Source: Piscicola geometra
Taxonomy: Eukaryota; Annelida; Clitellata; Hirudinida; Piscicolidae
Direction: 5' to 3'
Length of the DNA: 64,000 bases
Assembly (NCBI GenBank): GCA_943735955.1
Contig: OX030955.1
Coordinates: 15,295,583 to 15,359,582 of the forward strand
Shown here: piece after piece, positions 1 through 13,069 of the stretch
How positions within the stretch are numbered: the first letter of the stretch is position 1
Layout: every line of letters begins with the position of its first letter
Program-made: the position numbers and the translations under genes
The notes under the pieces: generated by a model
Seen by the model: only the letters and a program-made list of their open reading frames with translations
Told to the model about the DNA's origin: nothing
Database searches by the model: none

Positions 1-103
1 ACTACTACAAAAGCAACTTTTTTGTAAACTAATAGTTTTCAAAAACTGTATTTTGTTTTGTTTTATAGTACATAATTTCTAACGAAATATTTTAATCTGT
101 GTA

Positions 104-1586
104 GGGGAGACCGTGGCTGTATGCTACAAGGGTAAAAAGCTTAATAACTCATATAATAAAAAATATAAAATGAAAAAAAAAATTATTTAACATTCTTGAT
201 TCATCTTTCACCTTTTATAAAAAAGTAAACGTTGTATTCGTGTTTTTAAACATTTTATAGTCTTTTTTCTTTTTTAGAAGACTTTATTAAGTTTAAAGAG
301 TTTGAATATTTTTGTATATCTTAATTAGTATTTACAATTTTTTGAATTTTTTAAAAATAACTTTAAAGCAAGCTTTCATGAAAAGGTTTAAAGCTTGTTT
401 CATGCTTTTATTAATGGCGTTTATTTACTAGTAATTTTTAAATGAGTATTGGGGTTTGTTACAAGCATATTGGGGTTGTTTGTTACAAACCGTTTTAACG
501 ACATCCCAAGTGAAGTAGTTTATACAACTCAATCTAAATATTTTTTTTACTTTCAAGTAATATAATAAAGTATATGTAAACCAGATGTTTTAAACCATGC
601 AGTGGAGAATAAATAAAATAAACACGACGTTTAATCCGAATGTTTTTGCCTAAACGGCTTGAACTTCATGATACTTTATCAAATTCACAAAAAGAGGTTA
701 ACGAACAAAAATATTGAACATAGTCGAAAAGCATTTACTACTAAGCCAGAGTGGGAAATAACAGACTTAGTTCAAATAGAAGCGAAACTGTACCATGGGT
801 GGCGATCCTGGGGTGGTCCTAGGGTCCGTCTTTCTGTTGATCCCCCACTTGGAAAAAAAATGTTTAAACTCTTGTTTAGATGCGAATATAATTGTTAAAA
901 ATGGCATAAAACAGAATGTTTACATAATAAAACATTGGGAGTATGTGTAGTTATAGTTATAGCTGTCAAAAACAAAACTATTCATTGCTTACTTGAATAT
1001 TCGTATCAAAACAAAAGTGGAAAAATGTTTTTTTAAGTGGGAGGAGGGGGTCCCTCCAAGACTTGCAGCAGATCCCCCGCCCCTGAACTGTACCATGGTC
1101 TTCCACCAAAAAAGTGAAAAAGTTTGTATATAAATATATTGTGAAAACGAAATCAGGTTTTTGAAAAATTAGATAAGGCTCAAATGGCAGGCGCTGATTG
1201 GCTTAAGTCATTTTTTACACGAAACAGTTTCCTCTCAATTCAGACTTATTAGGCTACATGTCTGAACCAAGCCACCAGCATTAACCGAGCAAAATTTAAT
1301 TTTTCTTTTGAATAGCTGGCTTTGGTTATAAACTTTAACAAACCTCAATCAATTACTGTGTTTATTTTATTTAAAATGCATGTTTGACTTTTGAATCAAT
1401 TCAACCCCGACTACTGTTTGTTACATTAAGGACTCTCTCGAACTTTTACTTTTTTTCAATGAATTTAAATAACAAACCAGTTTTTTGTGCACTAACTTGT
1501 GATTAATATAATTTTTAATATGTTCTAGAAATAAGGAACTTATAACAACATTTGTACAAATAGTAACATACAGCCTCGGTCTCCCC
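104..1586. mobile_element. TIR DNA transposon, non-autonomous (TA-flanked type)
   Basis: The two ends are inverted copies of a 24-base sequence: 104-127 begins GGGGAGACCG and continues GGCTGTATG, and 1563-1586 is its reverse complement with two mismatches. The left end is preceded by TA (102-103). The right end is followed by TG, which could be a mutated TA. This fits a Tc1/mariner-like element. The interior is AT-rich and shows no transposase; the 79-codon open frame at 659-898 resembles nothing I know. A second element with the same GGGGAGACC terminus lies at 23795-24710. Confidence 0.6.
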
Positions 1587-2643
1587 TGCTTGGTGAGGTT
1601 TTTGTGAAGAAAAATTAAAAAAACTATATATCTTATATTGACATTATTTCTCATCCTAAAAAACTAGAGCCGTGTAGAAACTAAAAGTAAAAAATATTAT
1701 AAATTGATTGCCCGAGCATTTTCAACCATGCTTCAACCAAGATCTTTGGATAATCAATCGATAAATATTTAACTAGGCCTACGTACAGGTTCTAGTAAAA
1801 CAAACATACGTTTTTTAAAGATTTCGATAAGTATATTTATATTTTTAGATTCTTCAAAATCGTTATAGTAAAAATATTTTTTATGTGTATTCAATTGATA
1901 TAACTGGTTTGACCATATCTTCAAGAATAAATTAGAATACAATATAAGTTATATGATATAACTTATATGGTTTAATATAGGTTTGGAGTGGAAGCTTTTT
2001 TGTTTAGCACCCATCAAATTATAATTTTATACGTTTTCAAAAATTGGAGATACGTATCTTTTATATTTTTTGATATTATAAAATGATAATCTAAAAAACA
2101 AACCTTGAATCGAAGCTTCGAAAAGAGCAAGACGAAATATTACATTTATTATGACGGTGTATTTAAAGGCTTGAAGATCTTATTAATTGTAAATCACTAT
2201 CTTAAAGCTTACAATAGAAGGCTTAAAGTAAGCTGCTAATAAAAAAAAGATATTGGTACACATTTCTAGAACCTATTAGGGGTTCACAAATTTATTGGAA
2301 AAAAAAAGTATATTATATTAAAATGGTTAGGTCAACTAAACATAGTATATGAACATAGTATTTCTAATAAAAACCGATGAGGTTGAGGTGCAATGTAGTT
2401 CTTCAAAATCTTGTGAGTTCGATTTCTACTATTGACTAGTAGCTATCGAGGACAGTATTTTAGAACTATTATTGAAACAAGAAGACACAAGACAAAAAAT
2501 TAGAAGACGAGTTATTTTTTATAATTATTAATAATTATGATCCAACCTCTGTATTTATCTTTTTCTGGTTCTGCTTCAATCTAAAGCTCGCAAGTTTGAT
2601 ACATTATAAATAAATATATAATTTTAGAAAAGTATGTAAAAAA
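1587..2643. other. AT-rich intergenic DNA
   Basis: No gene, RNA or transposon end was recognised. A weak tRNA-like B-box (GAGTTCGATTTC) near 2408-2420 has no convincing partner arms. Confidence 0.5.
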
Positions 2644-2729
2644 TCCCGCGAGACGGAGTCGAACCACCGACCTAAGAATTAATAACTTACAACTACAGTC
2701 TTCCACTCTACCAACTGAGTTATCATGGG
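2644..2729 (-). tRNA. tRNA-Tyr (GTA), intron-containing
   Basis: Read on the minus strand, this is a tRNA-Tyr cloverleaf. The acceptor stem CCCATGA/TCGCGGG has one A-C mismatch and one G-T pair. The D-arm is ACTC..GAGT around AGTTGGTA. The anticodon stem is GAAGA/TTCTT with loop CTGTAG..A and anticodon GTA. The T-arm is GGTGG-TTCGACT-CCGTC, followed by discriminator A. A 13-base intron (TTGTAAGTTATTA) sits one base 3' of the anticodon, the canonical place for eukaryotic tRNA-Tyr introns. Internal A and B boxes are intact, and a run of six T follows directly downstream as a Pol III terminator. The acceptor mismatch leaves a slightly decayed copy possible. Confidence 0.82.
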
Positions 2730-5700
2730 TACGAAAAAATTTAATTTAATTTTTTTCAAAATAAAATTTTAACTTTTAGAAAATTTCAAAGCATTTATTT
2801 TATATAATATCTTTTTTATGAATTAAGTTTATTTTATTCGTAGCTAATAAATTTAACTAAAATTTAACTGAGCCTAAACGGTTAGGGCATAATCGTAATC
2901 CTAATAAATCAATTTACTTTTAAAAAAAAATTTATTTCAATATAATAAAGCAATCCACAGAATGCCTAATATTTTAGACAATCCATAGAATGCCTGATTC
3001 AATTAGTCATTCTGTGAAATTATTGAAAATGTTATTTATCTTGAACTTTTTGCCATAAAATATAAATTTTAAACTTAAGATTAAAACGTACTCTATTTTT
3101 TCCTTCTGATTTGTTAAATAAAATGCTATTCATCTTTAAATTGGTACAATAAACAATGAAACTGTAGAAAAAATATTATAAAATTGTACTTTTTGAAATA
3201 AACATCTGAACTGATTACGACAAAATTGCAAAGAAACAATTTGATTTGATTTGAAAAGCAAATATCAAATTTTGAATATAAGTATGGGCTAGCAGTATTA
3301 CTATTAAATAAACATTTTCACCGTTTGCTCATCTCTATTCTCTCTACGATTATCATTTCTTTGCTTTTTGAATTAATTTTATTTTGAAACGATTTCGGTG
3401 TTTAAATAATGTATTATAGAAGGTGAAGAGTGAATTATAATTTTGTTAGAATTTTTTCTAAATTTTTAAAAGAGAAAAAATTATTTATTGAGTGCATAAA
3501 AAATCTAATATTTATTTTATATTTTATTTTTCGAAAACTTGAAAACATTAAAAATCTAAATGAATTTACTATAGGTGTAAAAAAGTTTAACGCTCGAATT
3601 TAATTAAAAAAAGTATTTCAAAAATGATTAAAGTTATTTGGACAATGTTAAATTTCTTTTTCAATAAATTCGAATAAACTTTTGTCATTTATTGAAACAA
3701 GTCTGCAGAAGAGAAGTCTAACTGGACAGATGTTCAATTCAATTCAATTCAAAAATGATTTTAGTCAGCAAATTAACATGATTAATTTCTAGGAGGCCCG
3801 AAGTATACACTTGTTGGGCCACCCAAACAAAAAATTACAGATGTTATACTGTAAAACCCCATAAATGAGACGTACCTGTTTTTTCAAGACCACAAAAAGA
3901 GAAAACAAATATAAAGAAAGGAAAAGATTTCTGGACGTATTCCCAAACTTACTATAGCAACATTTTTGCGCTAACGTCATTAGAAAACTTGAGAGATTAA
4001 AAATGAGAAACAAAAATGTGCGCTTTATACATGGTGTTTTATGGTATTTTCTAAAAACAAAGTGGGTTCAAGATTTTTTTATAGAAAGTTAGAAAATGGA
4101 AAAATAAAATTATTTTTTGTTTGTTTAAAATAATATGTGCACAACTCCTAATTGAATGACAGAAGAATAAAATAATTAAGTTTGTTTTTATTTCAATATT
4201 GTTTATTATTTTCATTTTTTCACGAAAGTTTTATTGAAGAAGTGAATATTACTACCTGCATTAAACAAAAAAAAGTTAAATAAATTATTGTCTGAAAATA
4301 TGAAGATTCGATTCGAGATTTAATTATTTGACAATATAATTCGAGTTGAAAACTTGAGATTTTAATTGAAATTAGTCTCTTGAAATTCACCTTATTTCAG
4401 AAAAGTTTTGAAATTTTTACATGAAGATTTTATTCGAGATTTACCCAACACTAGCTAACACACATTAAACTAAATAGCTTTGATCGGATGTAGAAGGTCA
4501 TCATTTCCAAGTTTCTGTTTGAAATTTCAGCACACATAATGCGCTTGTTAAAAATGTAACAAAGCTTGCTAAGAGTGTTTGCTTGAGGCGGGAAAATGTT
4601 CTAACTAGCTTGACAACGAAAGTCAGATGAGCTGATGACAGCAGCCGATAGACAAATTAGAATTTATGAGCTCAAGGTGCGGTAATGGTTGCTTATCTCG
4701 AGTAGACTTGAACCCACATTTGACTAGCGTTCCATCCTCAAGCAATATGCTTTGACATCATTATGAACGCAGGTCAATTGTCTTCCGAGACTGTTGACGC
4801 CACCATTAGCTACACAACAAAATAAGAGATTAATATACTAAACATTATAAAGAAATTGAATACAATAAGACAATGTGAAATAAAATAAGTGACATAACTA
4901 ATTATATATTAATCAATGCGTAGTTAAAGAGTGATTTATAAATTTATTTTTACAAGAATTTAAAAATGCTTTTTAAATTTAATGAAGCTTTAGATATTGT
5001 TTATAACCAAACCTCTGTTATAAACAGGTTGAAACTGTATTGTATATAAAACATAATTAATTCAATATCTATTGAACCATTAAAAAGTAATAGAAGTTGT
5101 CAAATAATAGAATCTATGAGAATTGCTTATTGTTGAAGACTTCAAAAACATTCACATCAATCATGCAAGTAGTCCTTTGCAAATGCCTAATGCTATCTCT
5201 TCAAGCAGCATGAAGCAGACAGACAATCCGCTTGCAGCCTTGTCATTCAATAAGGGGAGTGGAGAACTTTACACGCAATCCTCCCTCGGAAATTATTACT
5301 ATTTTCAATTAGGTAGTTTCCCATTATTGTTTGTGAATTATTTTAGTATGTTCTCATAAGTTGAAGAGCTTTTCCAAGTTAACAGAAACATTTTATAACA
5401 TTTTCATATGAATATAATTAGTTTTTAAGATTTTTTTGCTGTTTTTCACGTTTTTAATAGATTCAACCTCGGGTGTTCTTTTAATTCAAACTAAAGCTAC
5501 TAGCTCACACTCATCTAAACGATAATATAATTAATTATGAAAAATGTCATTGTTTGAAATAAATTGTGAATATATTTTGCTAAAAAAGTTTTTTCATAAC
5601 TTAAGTAGGATTTTTTATATATTAAACCGTGATATTGAACGTGAAGAAAATATTTCACATAAAAAACACTTAATATGCGCACTAAGGGGGTTACATCTCC

Positions 5701-6640
5701 TATGTTAAACTGTAGAATTGTTTTTTATAACACATCATTTGCTAATATGTCACATAAAAATTATTTTGAAAAAATAGGTTTCAAAAATACTATTCAGATT
5801 TTGCCGACCATGACCAAAAAATACCATATCACTATTTTCATCGATTACATTACGAAATACGTATTTTAAAACTTATTAGTCTCAATTCTTGTTTTTTTTA
5901 GTTGCTTCAACCAGCTAATAAATTTGTAAAATAAATGATTTTGAGTATTGTTACGATTAAATAATAATTCATTAGTATTGATTAAAAAGTTTTTTCGACT
6001 GTTGGTTGTTTTTTAGACTACATTTTTTAGTTTATAGTGAGATGGCTGCAACAAAAATGGGAAAACCAGCCACAACAACATCAGTTTCAGTTTTGGCAAT
6101 GGTCTCTTTAACACTTTAGGCTGCAGCCTCAACACTTGTTTCAGAAAAATGATGATGATGTTTTTGTGAGAATAATGGTGATGTGGTGATGGTGAGACTG
6201 TAGTAGGAATGATGCTAATGTGGCAATGATGAAGATGCTGTAATGGCAAAAATATTGATGTTGTGGCAATGATGATGATTTGGGTGTGGTTGAATGTGAG
6301 GGGTGGTTTATTTAATTGTTAAGATTATTTGATTTTTAGTTTGTGTCGAACTCATAAAACTTTCAAAACCATTTTTAAATCATTATCGATGTCTAATTTT
6401 TTATGTTTTAGCGTAAAATGGGTAAACTTTACATAGTCTTTTTAAAGCAAAGTTTTTATAATTTATTTCAAACTTGGACTTCTATAAATATTCCTTCATG
6501 AATGTCTGAAGCTCAAGTCTTAAAAAATGTATTCAAAGAAAACTATTATCAATCAAAAAGAGCAGTGCTCAAATAAAACATTTGTTTTCATGAGAAATGT
6601 CATTTTAGAAAACAAAATCGATTATGAAGCAATGATTTAT
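2730..6640. other. AT-rich intergenic DNA with a low-complexity stretch
   Basis: No gene could be supported. Around 4480-4810 the base composition is more balanced, and the minus strand holds a B-box-like GGGTTCAAGTC near 4710, possibly an old tRNA-derived repeat. An open frame at 5123-5359 has no supporting splice sites or family resemblance. 6010-6300 is simple GATGATG/GTGGTGATG-type sequence, which explains the His/Ser-rich open frame there. Confidence 0.5.
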
Positions 6641-6648
6641 AAGCAATC

Positions 6649-6654
6649 TTTATT
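6649..6654 (-). promoter_or_regulatory. polyadenylation signal AATAAA
   Basis: AATAAA on the minus strand lies about 65 bases past the stop codon of the sphingomyelinase gene, a normal distance for a short 3' UTR. Confidence 0.55.
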
Positions 6655-6716
6655 TATAGTCAAAACTAGTTTATAAAATGTACACCTTCAAAGTAATTTT
6701 CAGATTATCATCACTC

Positions 6717-9700
6717 TTATACATTTCTAGGACGAATGGTGGGCTTGGGAACATTAGGGGGCCAAGCGGTGGGTAGAGCGGTTGGAAGGTTAGGAGGCAG
6801 GGTAAAATTAGGAAGCGTGAAATTAAGGCATTTTCTGTAAAAGTCGTAGTGGATATTTTTCAGACGGCAAATGTGTTCTTTCTTCATCTTAGGCGTGATT
6901 TTGCCCACTTCTCTGGCGTCAGTGTTGAAGTGACGCATGTGCTTATACAACAATTCTTGGTCATTCTCAAGCCTTTATTGGATAGTTAATTAAATTTGTT
7001 TGAAATACACATGATATATAACTAAAGTTTAAATTTATTTTCCTTCATGTAAACTGAACTATTGTACTTTTATAGGAACAACCTGTTGATGAGTGAGTGC
7101 CAAGATTGAGGACTGAGATCGGGCAGTTGGTACTCTTTCTTGGCTGAATACAACTCTTTAATGTGCTTGCTAATGTTTGTCGATTGAACGTCTGAAAATA
7201 ATGTTCGTTTTCATGATAAAAAAATCATAATTGTGAAAAACTTACAGATTATTTTATCGAAGAAAAAATGTAATATAACTAAACGATTAAAACTTCAATG
7301 AACCAACTGTCAAGCTTGGAAAGGTCAAGATAATACTGCTGGTAGTCGAGCAGAGTGAAGGACTTCTTGTGAAGGCGATAAAGCCTCATTGCGGGGTTCC
7401 TGTAGTTGTTGCTCGACACCGAAGGAGCAGCAAGCGTCACCACTGCTGGCTTCTTTGCGTCATATACCTGACAGTTAAATTTCTACATCAATTTTTAGTT
7501 ACTTAAAAATATCGTTATATAAAAAATCTAAAGTCTTATTTCTTTACATACCACTCTGAACTCATTGTAATGTGTGTGGCCGTTGACCACTAGCACCAAC
7601 GTGTTCTTAAACTCTACAAGTATTTTTTCCAGCTCCACTGACTGAGAAACCACAAAATCAGAAGTACCCATTGGGTTGTGAAAAGCCAGAATCACCTTTA
7701 AATAACAGTAAACAATTATAACAAGATTTAAATAGTTTTCAATGTATAAAATAACTAAATTTTTTATGTGAAAATATTTTTATAATAGCATGCCTTTTCT
7801 TTATTTCTCGAAGCTTTACTGAGAGTATCTCTAATAAAATTGTAGGTTTTTTTTGCTTCGGTAGAAAAAATCAAAGAATTATGGTTGAAGACGTTGTAAA
7901 AGTTGTAAGTATACCTGACGAATCAAATGTGACCATTTAACATTTAAAATTTTTATAATAAGTTCAAGTTAATATTTTTGATCGCTTTTTTCAATTAATC
8001 ATGCATAAAATCCCAAAAATGCATTTAAAAAATCTTACATACATGTACATGGAGTTGAAGGTGACAAGTCTAAGGCCTTTAACGATGAGCTGAGAGTAAT
8101 ATCCTCCTCTTCTAAGATCTCTCTCATCATCTGAACTGAAATTGGCTAATGTCTTCCAGGAAGTTATGAAGTGATCAATAAAAGCCTGCAGGGTATAGAA
8201 ACATAGATTAGCATTGTAACATTGATGAATTTAATTAGTTGGAGTTAACTCGGAGTATTAGCGTTTTAAAATACAATTTTTAAAAATATAGATTAATTTA
8301 CTTCAGACTCTTTGAGTTCTCCTAACGAAAACAAGTTCGTGGGGTATGTTTCTGAAATATATATTTTACGCAATGTGCTTTTTAGTATTTAAACAATAAT
8401 TCTTAAAATTAAACTTTTTAAAAAAGTATAACAAGAAAAAACGAAAATAAAGGTACCATGATTTCCTATTAATGGGAGCACTTTGTCGAAGTGTTTTTGG
8501 AATAACTTAGTAGTAGTTGTGGTAGCCTGCATCTGTGATTCGAATGTTTCTTCCCATAAAGTGTGAGGAGCTAAATCACCTGTCAAGTAAAAAAAATTCT
8601 AAGGGAAAATGATTACTTCCACTTGGAATATAGCTTATTAGGTTATTTCATGAATATTTAATATTGGAAGTTGGTACTTATCATGAAACCCTCCCCCCCA
8701 CACCTAAAAAACTAAATCCAAGTTATAGCCTAAAGCGTCAGCGTTGTCGAGTAAAAAGAAACCGTAAGATAATTTAATTTACTCAAATTTTATGATACTA
8801 ATGTGAATTAATATAAAGCTTAATATAAAATATTATTGTAAAAAATATATATAAATATTTGTGCCGCCCAAACTACACCTGGCTTCAGCATTACCCTGAA
8901 AAAAGTTCTGCAATTGATTGAAACGGATATAATGATAAACCAGGTTTTACAAATTTTTACAGTGGAAAAGACGTCTATAAAAAATTCTAGTGTAGTTTCA
9001 CATACACTTGACATGTGTCTTTAGCTGGCTCCCGAGTTCAGACACACCCTGGAATCGATACATTGAGTTTCAGTGATCTTAATGAGTTCTCAAGCCAGAA
9101 CCCACTGGTTCTGACAATCGCCTAGCCTTTCTAGTCAATGAAGTAATAGAACCTCCCTATTTCAAGTTGTTCTGGTGTTGTTTGCTTGGGTGTGCACGTG
9201 TTATCAGAAGCAGTAGTTGAGCACTTGGAGTAAGTCTATAAGCTAACTTCTTTCATTCAGCTTCATTAAAAGTAAATTGAATGAATTCATTAGATCCATC
9301 CTCTTACAAAAACGCTAGCAGCCTAGAGATGCCAGGTCCCGTCTTTCAGAGGTTTCAAGGCAGCGGCCCAAGCAAATAAATAATTAAAACTTAACTAGAA
9401 TAAAAGAAAGAAAGCTAATTTTATAAGAAAAAAAAATAAATAGAAAAAATCGAAAAAGACTTGATCTTTTATGTCTGTTTAAATCAAAAGTTTAAAGTAA
9501 TTTTAACAAATGAAAGTATCAACGAAGAAAATTTAAATTTGAAAAATTTGAACAAAAATTAAGAAAGTTAGAAAAATGTGTTTTTCTAGTGAATAAAAGG
9601 TTTAAAATTTTCCATTTTTTGTGTTATTTTTGACATAACAATTAATTTTGTTAGTGTTAATTAAGTGGACGCATGGAAATTTTAAAATTGATGATTAAAC

Positions 9701-11286
9701 CTATAGAAAAAAAAACTTTTTGAATAGATATATTCTAAAATAGTTATTAAAACACTAAATGATAAAATTTTAAAATGAAACTTACCCGTGAATAAAACCA
9801 GGTCAGGCTTGAATGATTTAATTTTCTGAATGAAAGATTCCAAAGTCCTTTCCGGAATATTGCATTCGTACTCACCCCAGTATCCAGCAAAACCCTAAAA
9901 AATAATAATAAAAATTAACTTTTTAACGAATAAAACAAAGTTTGGGTATAATACAAAAATTAAATTAATGTTTAAAAACCTTTCCCCATTTCGGAACACA
10001 ACACACTGAAAGTCCACACTCGGTTTCTGTTTTCTTGGTGATATAGAAAGCAAATGAAGCATGTATATTAATTTAATACATTTTCAGATTTAAAAAAATA
10101 AAATAATGACGAGCATTGTTATAGTGGCGTATAACCCAAACGGGCTTCTACGCCAATTAGGCTGCATATTTTCATTTGCGCCTTTGGGTCACTAAGGCAT
10201 TAGTTGCACTCGAACAAAACCTTGTAGCTCTTAAATTCAACAAAACATACACTAAATAATTGTAAAGACTTAATAATAATTAACTTTACATCAACTCTAT
10301 GTCAATATAAAAGAACCTCTTCATATTTTTCTTCCATGTGAATATCAGAGATTTGTGCAATCGTTATAATGTCAGAGTCATCAAAAGTTTCTTCTTTTTC
10401 GGTAGCGTTTCCAGCTCCATCCAAGAGGCTGTCATCAGTATCGCTTATTTGAAACATTAAACTTTCTTCTCTTGGTGGAAGACATGCGTTTTGAAATGGA
10501 CAAAATTTTTTCAGAAAAAGAGGGTTTTTGCCTAGTATTATATCAGCCTGCAATAAATACCGTGTTATCAAACATTATATTTTAAGTATTTCGGAAGAAA
10601 AACTTTTTTGTAAATTAACTTTCCATCAGTTCAATTATTTGTGCGCAAATTTTGAAGAATTATATTGAACGTTAATAATCACTTACGTGCGGTCCAAACA
10701 AATCTATAGTTCCTTCGCATAAAGGTTCTGCTCTGAATCCCATAGAACCCATTACTATCTTGCATAACTTTTTTAATTTATCTTCGACAAAAGTATAATT
10801 GCTATTTTTTATAGCATATTTTAAACCATAGACAATTCCCTGTAGAATGAGGATAAGGTTAGATATTTATTCAGTTTGATACAAAAAGTTATGTTTTAAT
10901 ATTCCAACTTTAGAGCCAATGAAAAGTTAATGATGAAATCTTACCATGCAGATTTTGCAGTCAATCGTTAGATTTTTAATAGCTGGAGGAATTGTAATGT
11001 TGAAGAATTTCCGTGATTCTAAATCATTTACCACAGCTTCATACTCTTCATTGTTGTTGCCATAGGGAGCTTTCAAAAGCATTTCGGACCATTCCTGCAG
11101 ACCAACTTCTGTCACAAAGCCTTCAAAAGCTGTTTTGAGCTCTTCAGTAGGATGAGAAACAATGTTTGCTAGAGATTCGAAGAAACTGGGCTTGTTTTTT
11201 GAGATAGGTTGTCTGTCTAAAGTGGCTCGACTTTCTGCCGAAAAAAAGATGGAAAAAGAGACGAGTAAGCTTATTATGCCTTTCAT
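6717..11286 (-). CDS. acid sphingomyelinase-type phosphodiesterase, 13 exons
   Basis: Exons in transcript order: 11286-10945, 10839-10687, 10547-10317, 10033-9980, 9894-9786, 8579-8457, 8351-8302, 8185-8043, 7914-7794, 7695-7552, 7467-7308, 7191-7083, 6972-6717. They sum to 1995 bases (664 aa); human SMPD1 is about 630. The product is a secreted or lysosomal enzyme expected to cleave sphingomyelin to ceramide and phosphocholine. It has a signal peptide (about residues 1-20), a saposin-B domain with six cysteines (CKIC, KLC, LCEG, CPF, NAC), and a metallophosphatase domain. All family metal ligands are visible: SDIH, TGD, GNHE, FHN and GHTH; the His in GDLAPH is also kept. LCC-type cysteines (SVCC) and GYWGEYEC match SMPD1 closely. 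Oddities: an acidic insert before SDIH, a GC donor in exon 9, and a proline-rich C-terminal tail. The exon 11 donor is chosen by phase: the alternative at 7294 breaks the frame. Confidence 0.9.
8614..9612 (+). repeat. interspersed repeat, unclassified (copy A)
   Basis: This lies inside the 1.2-kb intron between sphingomyelinase exons 5 and 6. It matches 32414-33600 in the same orientation, beginning with CCACTTGGAATAT and ending with GTGTTTTTCTAG..AATAAAAGG. Copy A lacks about 85-105 bases present in copy B, around 9065. No terminal inverted repeat or recognisable protein was found. A solo LTR or a LINE 3' fragment are both possible. Confidence 0.6.
10107..10235 (-). repeat. short interspersed repeat with a LINE-like 3' tail
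   Basis: On the minus strand this ends GAAGCCCG..GGGTT..ACGCCAC..CTCGTC, matching the 3' terminus of the CR1/L2-like LINEs at 22738-22775 and 60070-60107. Upstream it holds a B-box-like GTTCGAGTGC rather than LINE sequence. It may be a SINE that borrowed the LINE tail, or a short 5'-truncated LINE copy. It sits in the intron between sphingomyelinase exons 3 and 4. Confidence 0.5.
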
Positions 11287-11322
11287 GGTGTAGGAAAATA
11301 ATGAAAAGACCTATCTGAGCTG

Positions 11323-11332
11323 CTTTATATAC
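11323..11332 (-). promoter_or_regulatory. TATA box of the sphingomyelinase gene
   Basis: GTATATAAAG on the minus strand lies about 37 bases upstream of the ATG. A pyrimidine-rich TTTTCATT, a plausible initiator, lies about 25 bases downstream of it near 11300. This implies a 5' UTR of only about 15-20 bases. Confidence 0.6.
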
Positions 11333-12310
<978 letters not shown>

Positions 12311-12915
12311 TAAACTATAACTTTAAAAACCAATTTTTTTATGAAAAAATCGTTGAAATATGCAATGGGTTGATTCGACCAATGCGGACGCCAACGATTG
12401 GTTTTTAAGGGTTAATGAGAATATATTTTATATTTTACCGATCGGATGATCGAACCATCAATAGAATGATAAGATAAAACAAGTAGTATTTTAGAATGAT
12501 GCGATAGCTGCTAATAGCTTCAAAAACCATATCAGTTCTTAGATTATATTTTCAATTGGCCTATAAAAAGCCGTAAAAAAGTGTTTATAAAGTTCTATAA
12601 ATGTCATTTTTATTAAAAGCGAAAAAATTCAATTGAGTACTCGTTAGTATGAACGATCTTTGCAGACTCGAAGGGCGACAGAAGAGGGATCTGCATCCCT
12701 TGCTAAGATTGCTGCTTCCTCGCGGAAATATAAATTATATAAATTTTATAAATTTTGTTTTCATAATTCAGTTAATTCAGAAGCAAATTATGTATTACCA
12801 TGAAACACCACGTATAAGGTATTTAATAGATAAAATATATATAAAATCATTTTTTTAATTAACTTCTTTTTTTCAAAAAGCACTAAAGGTTTTTCATAAG
12901 ATTCTTGAATCTTAG

Positions 12916-13068
12916 CAATTCCTGCAAGTCGATCCCAGTAAGAAAGAGGTTCAAGCAGAATATTACGAAAGCAAACGTGGTGTGCAGTCTGTTGAAGTCA
13001 TCAATGACTTGGCTGAACGAAGGGTTTCGTTGATTCAAGATTTCAATTCATGTTTGACACGCAATTAA
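12916..13068 (+). pseudogene. 50-codon ORF fragment, transposon-like
   Basis: An open stretch bounded upstream by TAG (12913-12915) and ending in TAA encodes a peptide containing the motif VINDLAERRVSLIQDFN. From memory, the pattern N-D-x-A-E-R-x-x-x-L-I recurs in uncharacterised, probably transposon-associated, invertebrate proteins. I cannot verify this here. No initiating ATG or splice context is obvious. Confidence 0.35.
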
Positions 13069-13069
13069 A

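Noticed and set aside
2380..2440. tRNA-like B-box GAGTTCGATTTC
   Set aside because: No foldable acceptor or anticodon arms.
5123..5359. 78-codon plus-strand ORF with protein-like composition
   Set aside because: No convincing splice sites, no recognised family and no neighbouring exons.
6013..6249. His/Pro-rich minus-strand ORF
   Set aside because: Arises from GATGATG/GTGGTG simple sequence.
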